Shown here: piece by piece, positions 43,881 to 52,331 of the stretch
How the letters are laid out: every line of letters starts with the position of its first letter
Numbering within the stretch: the first letter of the stretch is position 1
Assembly (NCBI GenBank): GCA_039555135.1
Contig: CP114179.1
Location: forward strand, 186,001-250,000
Origin: Phycisphaeraceae bacterium D3-23
GTDB taxonomy: Bacteria > Planctomycetota > Phycisphaerae > Phycisphaerales > Phycisphaeraceae
Direction of reading: 5' to 3'
Length of the DNA: 64,000 nucleotides
Notes under the pieces: generated by a model
The model's input: only the letters and a program-made list of their open reading frames with translations
Databases searched by the model: none
What the model was told of the DNA's origin: nothing
Translations under genes and position numbers: made by a program

Positions 43881-44042
43881 GTAGGACAGGCATTCCTGCC
43901 TGTCACAGCAGAAGGCCTGCTGCCTCGGCGGAGCACGAAGCGTGAGCGAGTGATGATGAGCAGCGGGCCCGGTTGTCACTCGCTGACGCTTCGTGCTCCG
44001 ATATGGGCTGCGCCCCATGACAGGCGGGCATGCCTGTCCTAC
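43881..44042. repeat. BIME-like interrupted palindrome, family D
   Basis: Outer arms 43881-43905 and 44018-44042 are reverse complements except at two positions. Each begins GTAG and contains a GACAGGC/GCCTGTC hairpin. Inner arms 43930-43953 and 43976-43999 match at 23 of 24. The right end overlaps the tsaE stop codon. Confidence 0.88.
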
Positions 44043-44563
44043 GGGGCGAGGGCCTCGCGGACCTGCGCTATTCTAGCCCGCCAGCGGCCCTGGGCAATCA
44101 GTGAAAGGTGTCGGCAGTCGCTGGGCTCGTGTTCGATCCGGACCGCCAGCCGGTCGGCCGGGAGGGCGCTGCCCAGGAGCGACGCCCACTCGATCGCGAC
44201 GACGGCCCCTTCCCGCATCGCCGAGCCGTCGCCCTCCCAGCCGATCGATTCGAGGTCCTCGGCAGAGCGCAGGCGGTAGGCGTCGATGTGGATCAGCGCT
44301 TCGATCGCACTTTCTGTATCGCTCCCGGGGGCGGGCTGGTCGTACTCCTGCACGATCACAAACGTCGGGCTGCTCACCTGCCGCGGGTCAAGCCCGAGCC
44401 CCTGGGCCAGGCCGCGCACGAACTGCGTCTTGCCCGCGCCCAATTCGCCGTCGAGCGCGATGATATCGCCCGCCACGCAGCACGCGCCGATCGCCCGGCC
44501 GATGCGCATCGTGCCCTCGGCGTTCACCGATTCCAATTCCAGCGGTTCGCCGACGTCAGCCAT
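44039..44563 (-). CDS. tsaE: tRNA threonylcarbamoyladenosine biosynthesis ATPase
   Basis: The 174-residue P-loop protein is the ATPase of the TsaBDE complex, which makes t6A37 in tRNA. Walker A is GELGAGKTQFVRGL, and the next conserved strand gives SPTFVIVQEY, then HIDAYRL, with the Glu in AVVAIEWAS. The C-terminal portion is somewhat longer than in E. coli. It overlaps the thiL gene by 8 nt. Confidence 0.9.
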   Translation of the reverse strand: MADVGEPLELESVNAEGTMRIGRAIGACCVAGDIIALDGELGAGKTQFVRGLAQGLGLDPRQVSSPTFVIVQEYDQPAPGSDTESAIEALIHIDAYRLRSAEDLESIGWEGDGSAMREGAVVAIEWASLLGSALPADRLAVRIEHEPSDCRHLSLIAQGRWRARIAQVREALAP

Positions 44564-45485
44564 CGGTGTGCTCCCAGCCCAGGCCTGCGAGGTCGATCGG
44601 CTCGCCGGCCTGAGTCACAACGAGCCCGCCAGCGTCGGTAACGCGGCCGATGCAAGTCAGTCCGAGCGCATCGCTAGATAAAGCGTTCACCGCGTCGCGC
44701 TGCGCCGGATCAATCGCGAACAACAGCTCGTGGTCCTCGCCATCCCCTAATGCGTGGCGATTTTCGGGCTCGCCCGACTGTGTCGCGGCGGCGTGCGCGG
44801 CGGGTGCAACCGGCAGGTCTTCGGCGGCGATCTGGGCGTGGGCCGTGAGGTGCCGAACGTCACGCGCGAGCCCGTCGGACAGGTCGATCATCGCGCTGGG
44901 CCTCGTGGCCGCGTCACCCGCAAGGCGGCGGGCGATGCTTAGCCGCGGCTCGAAGTCGAGGTGTTTGGTTGTGCCGCGGTGCTCGATCTGCGTACCGCCG
45001 AGTTCGCCCGTGACATAAAGCAGATCACCGGGCTTTGCCCCCTGCCGCGTCACCGGCGCGATGCCGTCGGGCTCGGCGAGTACTGTCACGCTGAGTGTCA
45101 ACGGCCCGTCGTGCATCCCCGTGTCGCCGCCGACCAGCGGGCAGCCGTAGCGCTCGCCGGCCGCGCGCACCGCTTCGAGCAGGCGTTTGGCCTCGTGTTC
45201 GCCCATCGACCTGGGCAGCGCGGCGCAGCAGACCATCCCGCTGGGCTTCGCCGCCATCGCCGCGACATCGGAGAGGTTCCGGCACACGGCCTTGCGCCCG
45301 ACTTTTTCAAGTGAAGTATTGGCCGGGTCATAGTGCACGCCCGCGATCACCTGGTCCACGGCGATCAGTACCTCCGCCCCACCGATGCGAAGCACGGCCA
45401 TGTCGTCGCCCGGCGGGACAACGACATGGCTGGGCAGCTTCGCGTTGGACGCGACGATCGCGGCGATCAGTTCAAACTCTTTCAC
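44556..45485 (-). CDS. thiL: Thiamine-monophosphate kinase
   Basis: The 309-residue protein phosphorylates thiamine monophosphate to thiamine diphosphate. PPGDDMAVL opens the ATP-binding core, VDQVIAGVHYD follows the DxxxEGxHF pattern, GRKAVCRNLSDVAAMAA is the family helix, and GGDTGMHDGPLTLSVT and IDLSDGLARDV complete it. I use the GTG at 45485; an upstream extension lies in a repeat-rich, non-coding region. There is no room for a TPP riboswitch: the -10 hexamer is 6 nt upstream. Confidence 0.88.
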   Translation of the reverse strand: MKEFELIAAIVASNAKLPSHVVVPPGDDMAVLRIGGAEVLIAVDQVIAGVHYDPANTSLEKVGRKAVCRNLSDVAAMAAKPSGMVCCAALPRSMGEHEAKRLLEAVRAAGERYGCPLVGGDTGMHDGPLTLSVTVLAEPDGIAPVTRQGAKPGDLLYVTGELGGTQIEHRGTTKHLDFEPRLSIARRLAGDAATRPSAMIDLSDGLARDVRHLTAHAQIAAEDLPVAPAAHAAATQSGEPENRHALGDGEDHELLFAIDPAQRDAVNALSSDALGLTCIGRVTDAGGLVVTQAGEPIDLAGLGWEHTDG

Positions 45486-45497
45486 GGCGGTAGTGTA
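45483..45497 (-). promoter_or_regulatory. Leaderless-type start: TACACT, 6 nt, GTG
   Basis: On the minus strand TACACT (45497-45492) ends 6 nt before the GTG at 45485. One of eight starts with this geometry. Confidence 0.5.
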
Positions 45498-45544
45498 GGC
45501 CCACGCGGTGACAGGGTGTGTCACGGGTGCGGGATTGACTTCAG

Positions 45545-45651
45545 AGAATAGCCGCGTTGCTACGCAACGCCGGTGCTTGTATCCGTATGAATGAGGGGCG
45601 GGACGGGGGAGCGGAGCCGGGGACTGGCACTGCGTAGCAGTGCGGCTATTC
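45545..45651. repeat. BIME-like double hairpin, family E
   Basis: The left arm (from 45545, GAATAGCCGC then GTTGCTACGCAAC) and the right arm (to 45651) are inverted copies. Hairpin stems differ between the arms (GCGTTG/CAACGC versus GCACTG/CAGTGC) yet both still pair. The gap between thiL and the next gene holds it, and nothing else is seen there. Confidence 0.82.
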
Positions 45652-45678
45652 ATGGTGCAGGATGCGAGGAACGACCGC

Positions 45679-46140
45679 TTACTTCGCCAGCTTCGCGATC
45701 AAGCGCCAGACCGCGTGGCGATCGAGTTCGAGCCCCGCCTGGGTGTTGAAGCGGGTGCAGACCTGCTCGAAGCCGGGTGTATAGATCAGCTGGTCGCGTT
45801 TCGAGATCGCGCCGACCTCGTCTTCGACCAGCGAAATCAAGAGCGTCTCCTGCTCCGCGTTGATGCGTGGCCGTTGGCCAACCGCACGCCCAAGCCGTGG
45901 CAACTTCCCCGCCTTGCGCAGGTTGTGCAGCCGGTGGAATACCTGCGCCCGCGTGGGCTGCCCCGGCGCATCGCCGGCGTCGTCCAAGTCATCGGGCGCA
46001 TCCGCGTCGCCGTACATCGAGCGGTAGAGCGTCTCGAACTGCTCGGTGTAGGGCAGGTCGTCGAGCGTGCGGCCCTGCTTGTGGTACACGCTGATGAGCA
46101 GGTCGTCGTTCGAGATCGGGAACAGCGTCGGGTCTGTCAT
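45679..46140 (-). CDS. Hypothetical protein
   Basis: The 153-residue protein is not one I recognise. An N-terminal part (about residues 1-60) contains DLLISVYHKQGRTLDDLPYT, then an acidic low-complexity stretch (GDADAPDDLDDAGDAPG). The C-terminal half is helical (RAQVFHRLHNLRKAGKLPRL, RHAVWRLIAKLAK), possibly a winged-helix-like or TPR-like fold. It is downstream of the alpha-glucan phosphorylase gene on the minus strand, 35 nt apart. Function unknown. Confidence 0.6.
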   Translation of the reverse strand: MTDPTLFPISNDDLLISVYHKQGRTLDDLPYTEQFETLYRSMYGDADAPDDLDDAGDAPGQPTRAQVFHRLHNLRKAGKLPRLGRAVGQRPRINAEQETLLISLVEDEVGAISKRDQLIYTPGFEQVCTRFNTQAGLELDRHAVWRLIAKLAK

Positions 46141-46175
46141 GGCGGCACCATCCTACCCAGGCGCACCGCCGCCGA

Positions 46176-48791
46176 CTACAGCGCGGGTTCGAGGACGCGC
46201 TTGGGCTTGGGCTCGACGACCGGCTCGCCGTGCCAGCGGATGAGCCCCGGCTCGGTCACGCCCTGCAGGAGTTCGCCGCCCGGTACCACACGCAACGCAA
46301 CACCGAACCCGCCGCAGCGGTCGGTGGCAAGATCGAGCAGGTAGCGCGCATTGCCCTGGTCGCCGTCGGTGTAGCTCAGGTCGATGCACCGCGCGTCCTG
46401 GATCACGCCGGCGTCGTCGAGCGGGCCGACCAGCGCCTGCACGCGGACATCTTCGGGAGCGAGCCCCGCCAGCGCGACGGCGGCCTCAATGTGCATCGGC
46501 TGGCCCTGCTGGATCGGCACATCACCCTGGGTGTTGACCGACACGAACTTCACGCTCGGCCAGGCCGCGCGGAGCTTGTCTTTCTGCGCCGAACGCGCGA
46601 CGGACTTCTCGAGCCCGTCGGCCATCAGCGCGTGCTGGCGGCGCATCGCGGGCAGGTAGAACTGCTGGGCGTACTGGCCAACCATCCGGCTGGTGTTGTA
46701 GTCGCGGCCGAGCTTAGCAATACAGTCCTTCATCATCGCGACCCAGCGCCGCGGGACGCCCTGCGCATCGCGGTCGTAGAACATGGGGATGATCGTGTTC
46801 TCGAGCAGCGCGTAGAGCGAGCGCGACTCGATGTCGTCGGCGGTGTCGGGGTTGGGCTGGTCCTCGCGGTAGCCGATCGCCCAGCCGACCTCGGGGGTGT
46901 AGGCCTCGTCCCACCAGCCGTCGAGGATGGAGCAGTTGAGCACGCCGTTGAGCGCGGCCTTCATGCCGCTGGTGCCCGAGGCCTCCATGCCGCGGCGGGG
47001 GTTGTTGAGCCAGACGTCGCAGCCCTGCACGAGGTAGCGGGCGACGTGCATGTTGTAGTTTTCGAGGAACACGATGCGTCCGGCGAGGCCGTGCTCGTGG
47101 GTGAAGCGCACGAGCTGCTGGATGATCGCCTTGCCCCCGCCGTCCGCGGGGTGGGCCTTGCCGGCGATGACGAACTGGATCGGCCGATCGGTGTCGCGCA
47201 GCAGACGGACCAGGCGGTCGGCGTCGCGCAGGAACAGGTCGCCGCGCTTGTAGGTCGCGAAGCGACGCGCAAAGCCGATGGTGAGCGCATTGGGATCAAG
47301 GTCGTTGTCGGCGTGCCGGACGGGACCCAGCCGTGCGGGCCGGGTCGGATCGTCGCGTTTGGTGTAGTCGATGAGTTTGCGTCGGCGGTCCTCGTGGATC
47401 GACCAGAGGGCCTCGTCGGCGACATCGTGGATCCCGGCGAAGCGTTTTTCTTCGCTCTGGGCACTGAGCGTTTCGTCTGTTTGGCCTTGCGCATCGAGTG
47501 CCTGCGCGATCGGGCGGGCGAGCCAGGTGCCGGTGTGGACGCCGTTAGTGACGTGGCCGATGGGGACTTCCTGCGCCGGGACGCCGGGCCAGATGCGTTG
47601 CCACATGGTGCGCGAGACCTCGCCGTGCAGCGCGGAGACGCCGTTGCACCAGTCGCTGGTGCGGATGGCGAGGGTCGCCATGGAGAACGGCTCGTCCTTG
47701 TTGAAAACGTCGTCTCGGCCCAGCGCGAGGAGTCCTTCCATATCGAGCCGGAGAGAGTCGTGGTACTCGGCCATGTAGCTTCTTACCAGCTCGGCGGGGA
47801 AGCGGTCGATCCCGGCGGGCACCGGCGTGTGCGTGGTGAACACGTGGCTCGCCATCGCGGCCTGCCGGGCCTCATCGAAGGGCAGGTTGTGCTCTTCGAT
47901 CAGTCGGCGGATGCGCTCGAGCGCGAGGAAGGCGGAGTGGCCTTCGTTCATGTGGCAGACCTCGGGGCGGATGCCGATGGCTTCGAGGGCGCGGACGCCG
48001 CCGATGCCGAGGACGACTTCCTGCCGGATGCGCATATCCATGTCGCCGCCGTAGAGCTGCGCGGTGATCTCGCGGTCGGCCGATTCGTTCTCGGGCAGGT
48101 CGGTGTCGAGCAGGTAGAGCGGGACGCGGCCGACCTCGGCCTTCCATAGCGCGACGGTGACATCACGCTTGGGCAGGCGCACGGTGACGCGCACCGGCTC
48201 GCCGTTGTCATGCGTCACGGGCGTCACGGGGAGTTTGTCGAAGTCCTGGCGCGGGCGGTCTTCCATCTGCCAGCCGTCGGCGGTGAGGTACTGCTGGAAG
48301 TAGCCGTGGCGGTAGAGGAGCCCGACGGCGATGAGCGGGAGGCCGAGGTCGCTGGCGGACTTGAGGTGGTCGCCCGCGAGGACGCCGAGCCCGCCGGAGT
48401 AGATGCGGAGGGATTCGGTCAGGGCGAACTCGGCGCAGAAGTACGCGATGGTGCCGGCGCTGTCGTCGCCCGTGTGGTTGTTGCGCTGCATCCAGCCGGG
48501 CTGCCACTTGTGCTGCTCAAGGTTTTTGACGACGGCGTCGATCGCGGCGCGGTAGACGGTGTCGTTTGCCAGCTCGTCGAGGCGGTGCTGGTCCACCAGC
48601 TTGAGCATCGCCGACGGGCAGTGGCGCGTCGATCGCCAGAGCGTGGGGTCGAGCTGGATGAAGAGGTCCACGGCGTCGCTCTGCCACGACCACCAGAGGT
48701 TGTTGGCGATCATGCGCAGGCCTTCCAGCGATTCGGGCAGTCGGGGCTCGACATCAAAGCGTTCGATGCTGGCGAATTCGGGGGTCGACAT
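46176..48791 (-). CDS. glgP: Alpha-glucan (glycogen) phosphorylase
   Basis: The 871-residue enzyme releases glucose-1-phosphate from glycogen or maltodextrin with pyridoxal phosphate. The N-terminal DUF3417 segment (LPESLEGLRMIANNLWWSW) marks the archaeal/actinobacterial short-chain GlgP type. EASGTSGMKAALNGVLNCS carries the PLP-Lys region, and GLGVLAGDHLKSASDL and VFTTHTPVPAG are family blocks. A C-terminal extension of about 120 residues is additional. I chose the ATG at 48791. The enzyme works with storage-glycogen metabolism and with the transketolase nearby in sugar phosphate flow. Confidence 0.93.
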   Translation of the reverse strand: MSTPEFASIERFDVEPRLPESLEGLRMIANNLWWSWQSDAVDLFIQLDPTLWRSTRHCPSAMLKLVDQHRLDELANDTVYRAAIDAVVKNLEQHKWQPGWMQRNNHTGDDSAGTIAYFCAEFALTESLRIYSGGLGVLAGDHLKSASDLGLPLIAVGLLYRHGYFQQYLTADGWQMEDRPRQDFDKLPVTPVTHDNGEPVRVTVRLPKRDVTVALWKAEVGRVPLYLLDTDLPENESADREITAQLYGGDMDMRIRQEVVLGIGGVRALEAIGIRPEVCHMNEGHSAFLALERIRRLIEEHNLPFDEARQAAMASHVFTTHTPVPAGIDRFPAELVRSYMAEYHDSLRLDMEGLLALGRDDVFNKDEPFSMATLAIRTSDWCNGVSALHGEVSRTMWQRIWPGVPAQEVPIGHVTNGVHTGTWLARPIAQALDAQGQTDETLSAQSEEKRFAGIHDVADEALWSIHEDRRRKLIDYTKRDDPTRPARLGPVRHADNDLDPNALTIGFARRFATYKRGDLFLRDADRLVRLLRDTDRPIQFVIAGKAHPADGGGKAIIQQLVRFTHEHGLAGRIVFLENYNMHVARYLVQGCDVWLNNPRRGMEASGTSGMKAALNGVLNCSILDGWWDEAYTPEVGWAIGYREDQPNPDTADDIESRSLYALLENTIIPMFYDRDAQGVPRRWVAMMKDCIAKLGRDYNTSRMVGQYAQQFYLPAMRRQHALMADGLEKSVARSAQKDKLRAAWPSVKFVSVNTQGDVPIQQGQPMHIEAAVALAGLAPEDVRVQALVGPLDDAGVIQDARCIDLSYTDGDQGNARYLLDLATDRCGGFGVALRVVPGGELLQGVTEPGLIRWHGEPVVEPKPKRVLEPAL

Positions 48792-48926
48792 GGGTCTTTT
48801 CTCGTGGGGTCGTTGTTGTCTGATTATTGAGCAAACAGGGCGTCGCCACGGCGGGCGGGCACGCACCGTGTGAAGCCGAATCAGTTCAGTATATCGGTCG
48901 AATCGTCCTGCCGGCTTGGGCGAGAC

Positions 48927-49553
48927 TCAGCCGGCCTGGTCGGCCGTTCCGCCGCCGAGCCCGCTGGCGGCGAGGGATTCGAGCCGGGAGAGCGAGCGCT
49001 CGACCTGCCCGCGGAAGAGGTTGTAGGGGAAGAGCGTGACCAGTGCGACAACGAGCCCGGCGGCGGTGGTGATGAGGGCCTCGCCGATATCGCCCGAGAG
49101 GAGGTTGAGGTCGAGCTGTTCCCGCCCGCCCGAGAGCCGGTCGAACGCGCCGACGATTCCGATCACGGTGCCCAGGATGCCGAGCATCGGCGCGGCGGTG
49201 ATGATGGTTGAGAGCGTGGGCAGGAAGCGTTCAAGCCGGGCACGCTGGAGCTCGACGACTTCGACGGCCCCGGCCTCGGTCGGCGGCTCATCGAGCAGAC
49301 GCCTGACCGCGTCGCCATAGACGCTGCTGTCGGACGTTGCAAAGGAAGCAGCGCCGGCGCGGTCGCCGTGGCGGAGCTTTCGGGAGACGTCGATGACCCT
49401 GCCGCGCCGGCCCGCGCTGTTGGTCCGGGCAAAGAACCACGCGCGTTCGAGGATCAGCGTCAGCGCGACGACACTGATCACCAGCAGCACCCACATCACC
49501 GGCCCACCGCGGGACATGAGGTCGGGAAACGTGATGGCAAGGGTGTAGAGCAT
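48927..49553 (-). CDS. MotA/TolQ/ExbB-family proton channel
   Basis: The 208-residue protein has an N-terminal membrane segment (VMWVLLVISVVALTLIL, about residues 19-35) and two more near 110-135 and 160-180. FLPTLSTIITAAPMLGILGTVIGIVGAF and the DIGEALITTAAGLVVALV motif are ExbB/TolQ hallmarks. It should form a proton channel with an ExbD/TolR partner, which is not adjacent. The C-terminus is GLGGGTADQAG. It is likely single-gene here. Confidence 0.85.
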   Translation of the reverse strand: MLYTLAITFPDLMSRGGPVMWVLLVISVVALTLILERAWFFARTNSAGRRGRVIDVSRKLRHGDRAGAASFATSDSSVYGDAVRRLLDEPPTEAGAVEVVELQRARLERFLPTLSTIITAAPMLGILGTVIGIVGAFDRLSGGREQLDLNLLSGDIGEALITTAAGLVVALVTLFPYNLFRGQVERSLSRLESLAASGLGGGTADQAG

Positions 49554-49667
49554 GGCGTTGTCGATTGGCGCTTAGGTGATGAACGGCTGGGGATAGTGCA
49601 GCGTCGTGGTCGGTAGCGACTCGGCGTCCGGCTCCGCCACATCACCACTACGCAACCCGCCAGATGA

Positions 49668-51644
49668 TTACACCGGCGCCGCGTCCATCATCGCGATGGC
49701 TTTCTTCGCGATGTCATCCGCGCTGAGACCACAGTAGCGCATCAGGTCGTCGGGGCTCTTGCCGGACTTCGGGATACGCCTGACGAACATCTGCTCGACG
49801 CTGAAGCCGTCGCCGCTGGCAGCAACAGTACTCGCGATATGCGCGCCCATGCCGTTGCCGTAGTTGTCTTCCACAGTGAGTACAAGCCCGTTGCACTGGT
49901 TGGCGAGGTCAAGGATCGCGTCCTCATCATAAGGCAGCGAGTAGAGATCGACGACCATCGGCTCGATGTGGACATCGTCGAGCTGCTCGAGCGCCTTATT
50001 CACCTCGTGGACCATGTAGCCGCTGGCGATGATGAGCAGGTCGGTGCCCTCCATCAGGACCTGGTGCCCACCCAACGTGAATTCGTCGTCCTCGGCGTAG
50101 AGGAACTCGGTCTCGGGACGCAGCGTGCGGAGGTAGACCGAGCCGTCGTGCTCGGCCGCGGCGCAGGTCAGCGCGTAGCACGAGTACGCATCGGAGGGCG
50201 TCAAGACATACATGCCGGGCTTATCGTTGGTGTTGTGCCGCATCGTCGCGAAGCTGCTGAACCAGGCGACATCGGGCAGCGCCATCTGCGAGGGCCCATC
50301 CGCGCCCAGCGAGATGCCCGCGTGGCTGCCGGCGATCTTGAGCGGACAGCCCGAGTTGATCGCCATCTCGATCTGGTCGTAGCCGCGGGTCACGAACTTG
50401 GCGAATGTCGAGCAGAACGGTGTCTTGCCCGCCGCCGCGAGGCCGGCCGCGACGCTGAACATGTTCTGCTCGGCGATGCGGCACTCGAAGAAGCGGTCGG
50501 CCAGCGCACCGTCTTGGACGAACGCCTGCGTGAAGGTCGAGTTGTTGACATCGGCGTCGAGCGCGACGGTCTGTGGATAGGCGTGCCCAATCGCGCGGAG
50601 CGCGACGCCGTAGGCCTTGCGTGTCGCGTACTTGCCGCCGGCCAGCGCGTCTTCCTGGCCAAAGGCCAGCATCGCTTTCTCGAAAGACAGCGGCTTTTTC
50701 GCCTCGGCCTTGGCGCGGTCGGGGCGGGGCGACATCGTGCCGACCTTGAGCGGGGTGTCGGCGATCGCGCCCAAGGCGCGGCCCGTCTTGTCGAGTTCGG
50801 CGAGGACGTCTTTGAGTGCGTCGCCCTTGACGGCCGTGCCGTGGTGGCCGTTGCCCTGCTGCGAGTCCGCACCCCAGCCCTTGACCGTTTGGGCGACGAT
50901 CGCGACCGGTGCCGCGCCCGCGTCGTCCTGTGCCGCAGCGTGTTTTTCCAGCGCACCCACGATCTCACTGGGCTTATGGCCATCAACGACGATCGCTTCA
51001 TACCCGGCGGCTTCGAGTTTCTTCGCGGTCGTCTCGGCCGACTGCTGCGGGCTGACCTGCTGGGTCTGCGCGTAGGCGTTGCAGTTGAAGATCGGGCACA
51101 CGGCACGGAGGTCGTGGTCGCGCAGGAAATCGACCGCTTCCCAGACCTGCCCCTCGCGTGATTCCCCGTCGCCGATGATGCAGAAGATGCGTTTGTCAAG
51201 ACCATCGAGCCGCGCAGCAAGCGCGAGGCCCGCCGCGCTGCTGAGCCCCTGGCCCAGCGAGCCGGTGGCGGTGTCGAAGAAGGGGAAGCCCTCGATCGGG
51301 TTGGGGTGGCCGTCGATGCACGAGTCCATTTCGCGCAGCGTCATCGCGTCGGCGCGGGTCATCGGCTTCCAGCTCGCCCTGTCCTTGCCAAACGCGACGC
51401 CCTTGTCGGCACACGCGGCGTAGACGATCGGAACGGCGTGGCCTTCGGACAGCACGAGCCGGTCGGCAGCGGGGTGCGCGGGGTTGGTGGGCTCGTAGCG
51501 CATGTGCTTGTACATCAGCGCGGTCACAAGGTGCGCCAGCGACGCGGCCGTGGTCGGGTGGCCCGAGCCGGCGGCGGCGGTCATCTCGTACGCGAGCTTG
51601 GTGAGGTCTACGGCCTTGGCGTGGATCGTCGAATCAAGCGACAT
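49668..51644 (-). CDS. tkt: Transketolase
   Basis: The 658-residue thiamine-diphosphate enzyme moves two-carbon units in the pentose-phosphate pathway. GSGHPTTAASLAHLV is the N-terminal motif, FCIIGDGESREGQVWEA is the ThDP pyrophosphate site with its Asp and Glu, and the pyrimidine domain carries FFECRIAEQNMFSVAAGLA, the Glu of the second ThDP half. The length and two-domain order are usual. AAGGAAGG precedes the ATG at 51644, but at longer spacing. A C-terminal domain with ADDEFTLGG completes it. Confidence 0.93.
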   Translation of the reverse strand: MSLDSTIHAKAVDLTKLAYEMTAAAGSGHPTTAASLAHLVTALMYKHMRYEPTNPAHPAADRLVLSEGHAVPIVYAACADKGVAFGKDRASWKPMTRADAMTLREMDSCIDGHPNPIEGFPFFDTATGSLGQGLSSAAGLALAARLDGLDKRIFCIIGDGESREGQVWEAVDFLRDHDLRAVCPIFNCNAYAQTQQVSPQQSAETTAKKLEAAGYEAIVVDGHKPSEIVGALEKHAAAQDDAGAAPVAIVAQTVKGWGADSQQGNGHHGTAVKGDALKDVLAELDKTGRALGAIADTPLKVGTMSPRPDRAKAEAKKPLSFEKAMLAFGQEDALAGGKYATRKAYGVALRAIGHAYPQTVALDADVNNSTFTQAFVQDGALADRFFECRIAEQNMFSVAAGLAAAGKTPFCSTFAKFVTRGYDQIEMAINSGCPLKIAGSHAGISLGADGPSQMALPDVAWFSSFATMRHNTNDKPGMYVLTPSDAYSCYALTCAAAEHDGSVYLRTLRPETEFLYAEDDEFTLGGHQVLMEGTDLLIIASGYMVHEVNKALEQLDDVHIEPMVVDLYSLPYDEDAILDLANQCNGLVLTVEDNYGNGMGAHIASTVAASGDGFSVEQMFVRRIPKSGKSPDDLMRYCGLSADDIAKKAIAMMDAAPV

Positions 51645-51740
51645 CGAAAGCACCTTCCTTGGGTCTGGGTTGTGTAGGATGCCCCGGCGGATCGCACATG
51701 ATAACTGATCCAACGCCCCACGATCCGCCGACCCAGCCCC

Positions 51741-52235
51741 ATGACACCCACGCCCCCACCAACCATCGAACGCCACGCCGCCCGCGTGCTCCTGCTCGAT
51801 CCCGACGACCGGCTGCTGCTGTTCCGCTGCCAGGAGCCGGGCGCGGGCCGCTCGTTCTGGATCACGCCCGGCGGCGGGCTCGAAGGAGGCGAAACCCACG
51901 AGCAGGCCGCGCGGCGCGAGCTCAAGGAAGAGACAGGCCTCGACTGCACGGCGCTCGGCCCCTGCGTCTGGAAACGCACGCACACCTTCCCCTGGCTCAA
52001 ACAGACCTTCCGCCAGCACGAACGCTTCTACCTGCTGCGGTGCGACGGCCACGCGGTCGACCCCGCGCAGCAGACCCGTGAAGAGTTGATGGTCCTGGCC
52101 GAGTCGCGCTGGTGGCACGCCAACGAGATCGCGCAGGCGACACGGGAACACTTCGCGCCGTCGGGGCTGTCGCGCTGGCTCTTGCGACTGCTGCGCGAAG
52201 GCGCGCCGGGCGAGCCGTGGGATGTCGGGGTGTAG
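51741..52235 (+). CDS. Nudix hydrolase
   Basis: The 164-residue protein has the full Nudix box, GGGLEGGETHEQAARRELKE followed by ETGL, at about residues 43-67. HAARVLLLDPDDRLLLFRCQ and the RFYLLRCDGH strand fit the fold. The substrate (nucleotide sugar, oxidised nucleotide or diphosphate) cannot be read from sequence. It is divergent from tkt and convergent with the thioredoxin gene. Confidence 0.88.
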   Translation: MTPTPPPTIERHAARVLLLDPDDRLLLFRCQEPGAGRSFWITPGGGLEGGETHEQAARRELKEETGLDCTALGPCVWKRTHTFPWLKQTFRQHERFYLLRCDGHAVDPAQQTREELMVLAESRWWHANEIAQATREHFAPSGLSRWLLRLLREGAPGEPWDVGV

Positions 52236-52250
52236 CACTTGCAAATCAAA

Positions 52251-52282
52251 GAAAAACAGCCCCCGCCATTGAGCGGGGGCTG
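52251..52282 (-). terminator. Rho-independent terminator, thioredoxin gene
   Basis: Stem CAGCCCCCGC / GCGGGGGCTG with a 6-nt loop; on the minus strand it is followed by TTTTTC. It ends the minus-strand thioredoxin gene and may also stop the Nudix gene from the other side. Confidence 0.85.
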
Positions 52283-52331
52283 CTTCGGTTTCACATCACG
52301 GCCCATCCTCCGGGCCGGGTGGGCGTTGCGA

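Noticed and set aside
45486-45678. Possible TPP riboswitch before thiL
   Set aside because: The -10 hexamer is 6 nt from the start codon and no THI-box-like core is present; the gap holds the family E repeat.
46230-48149. Long open frame on the plus strand over the alpha-glucan phosphorylase
   Set aside because: It is antisense to a clearly conserved enzyme; composition makes stops rare in this frame.
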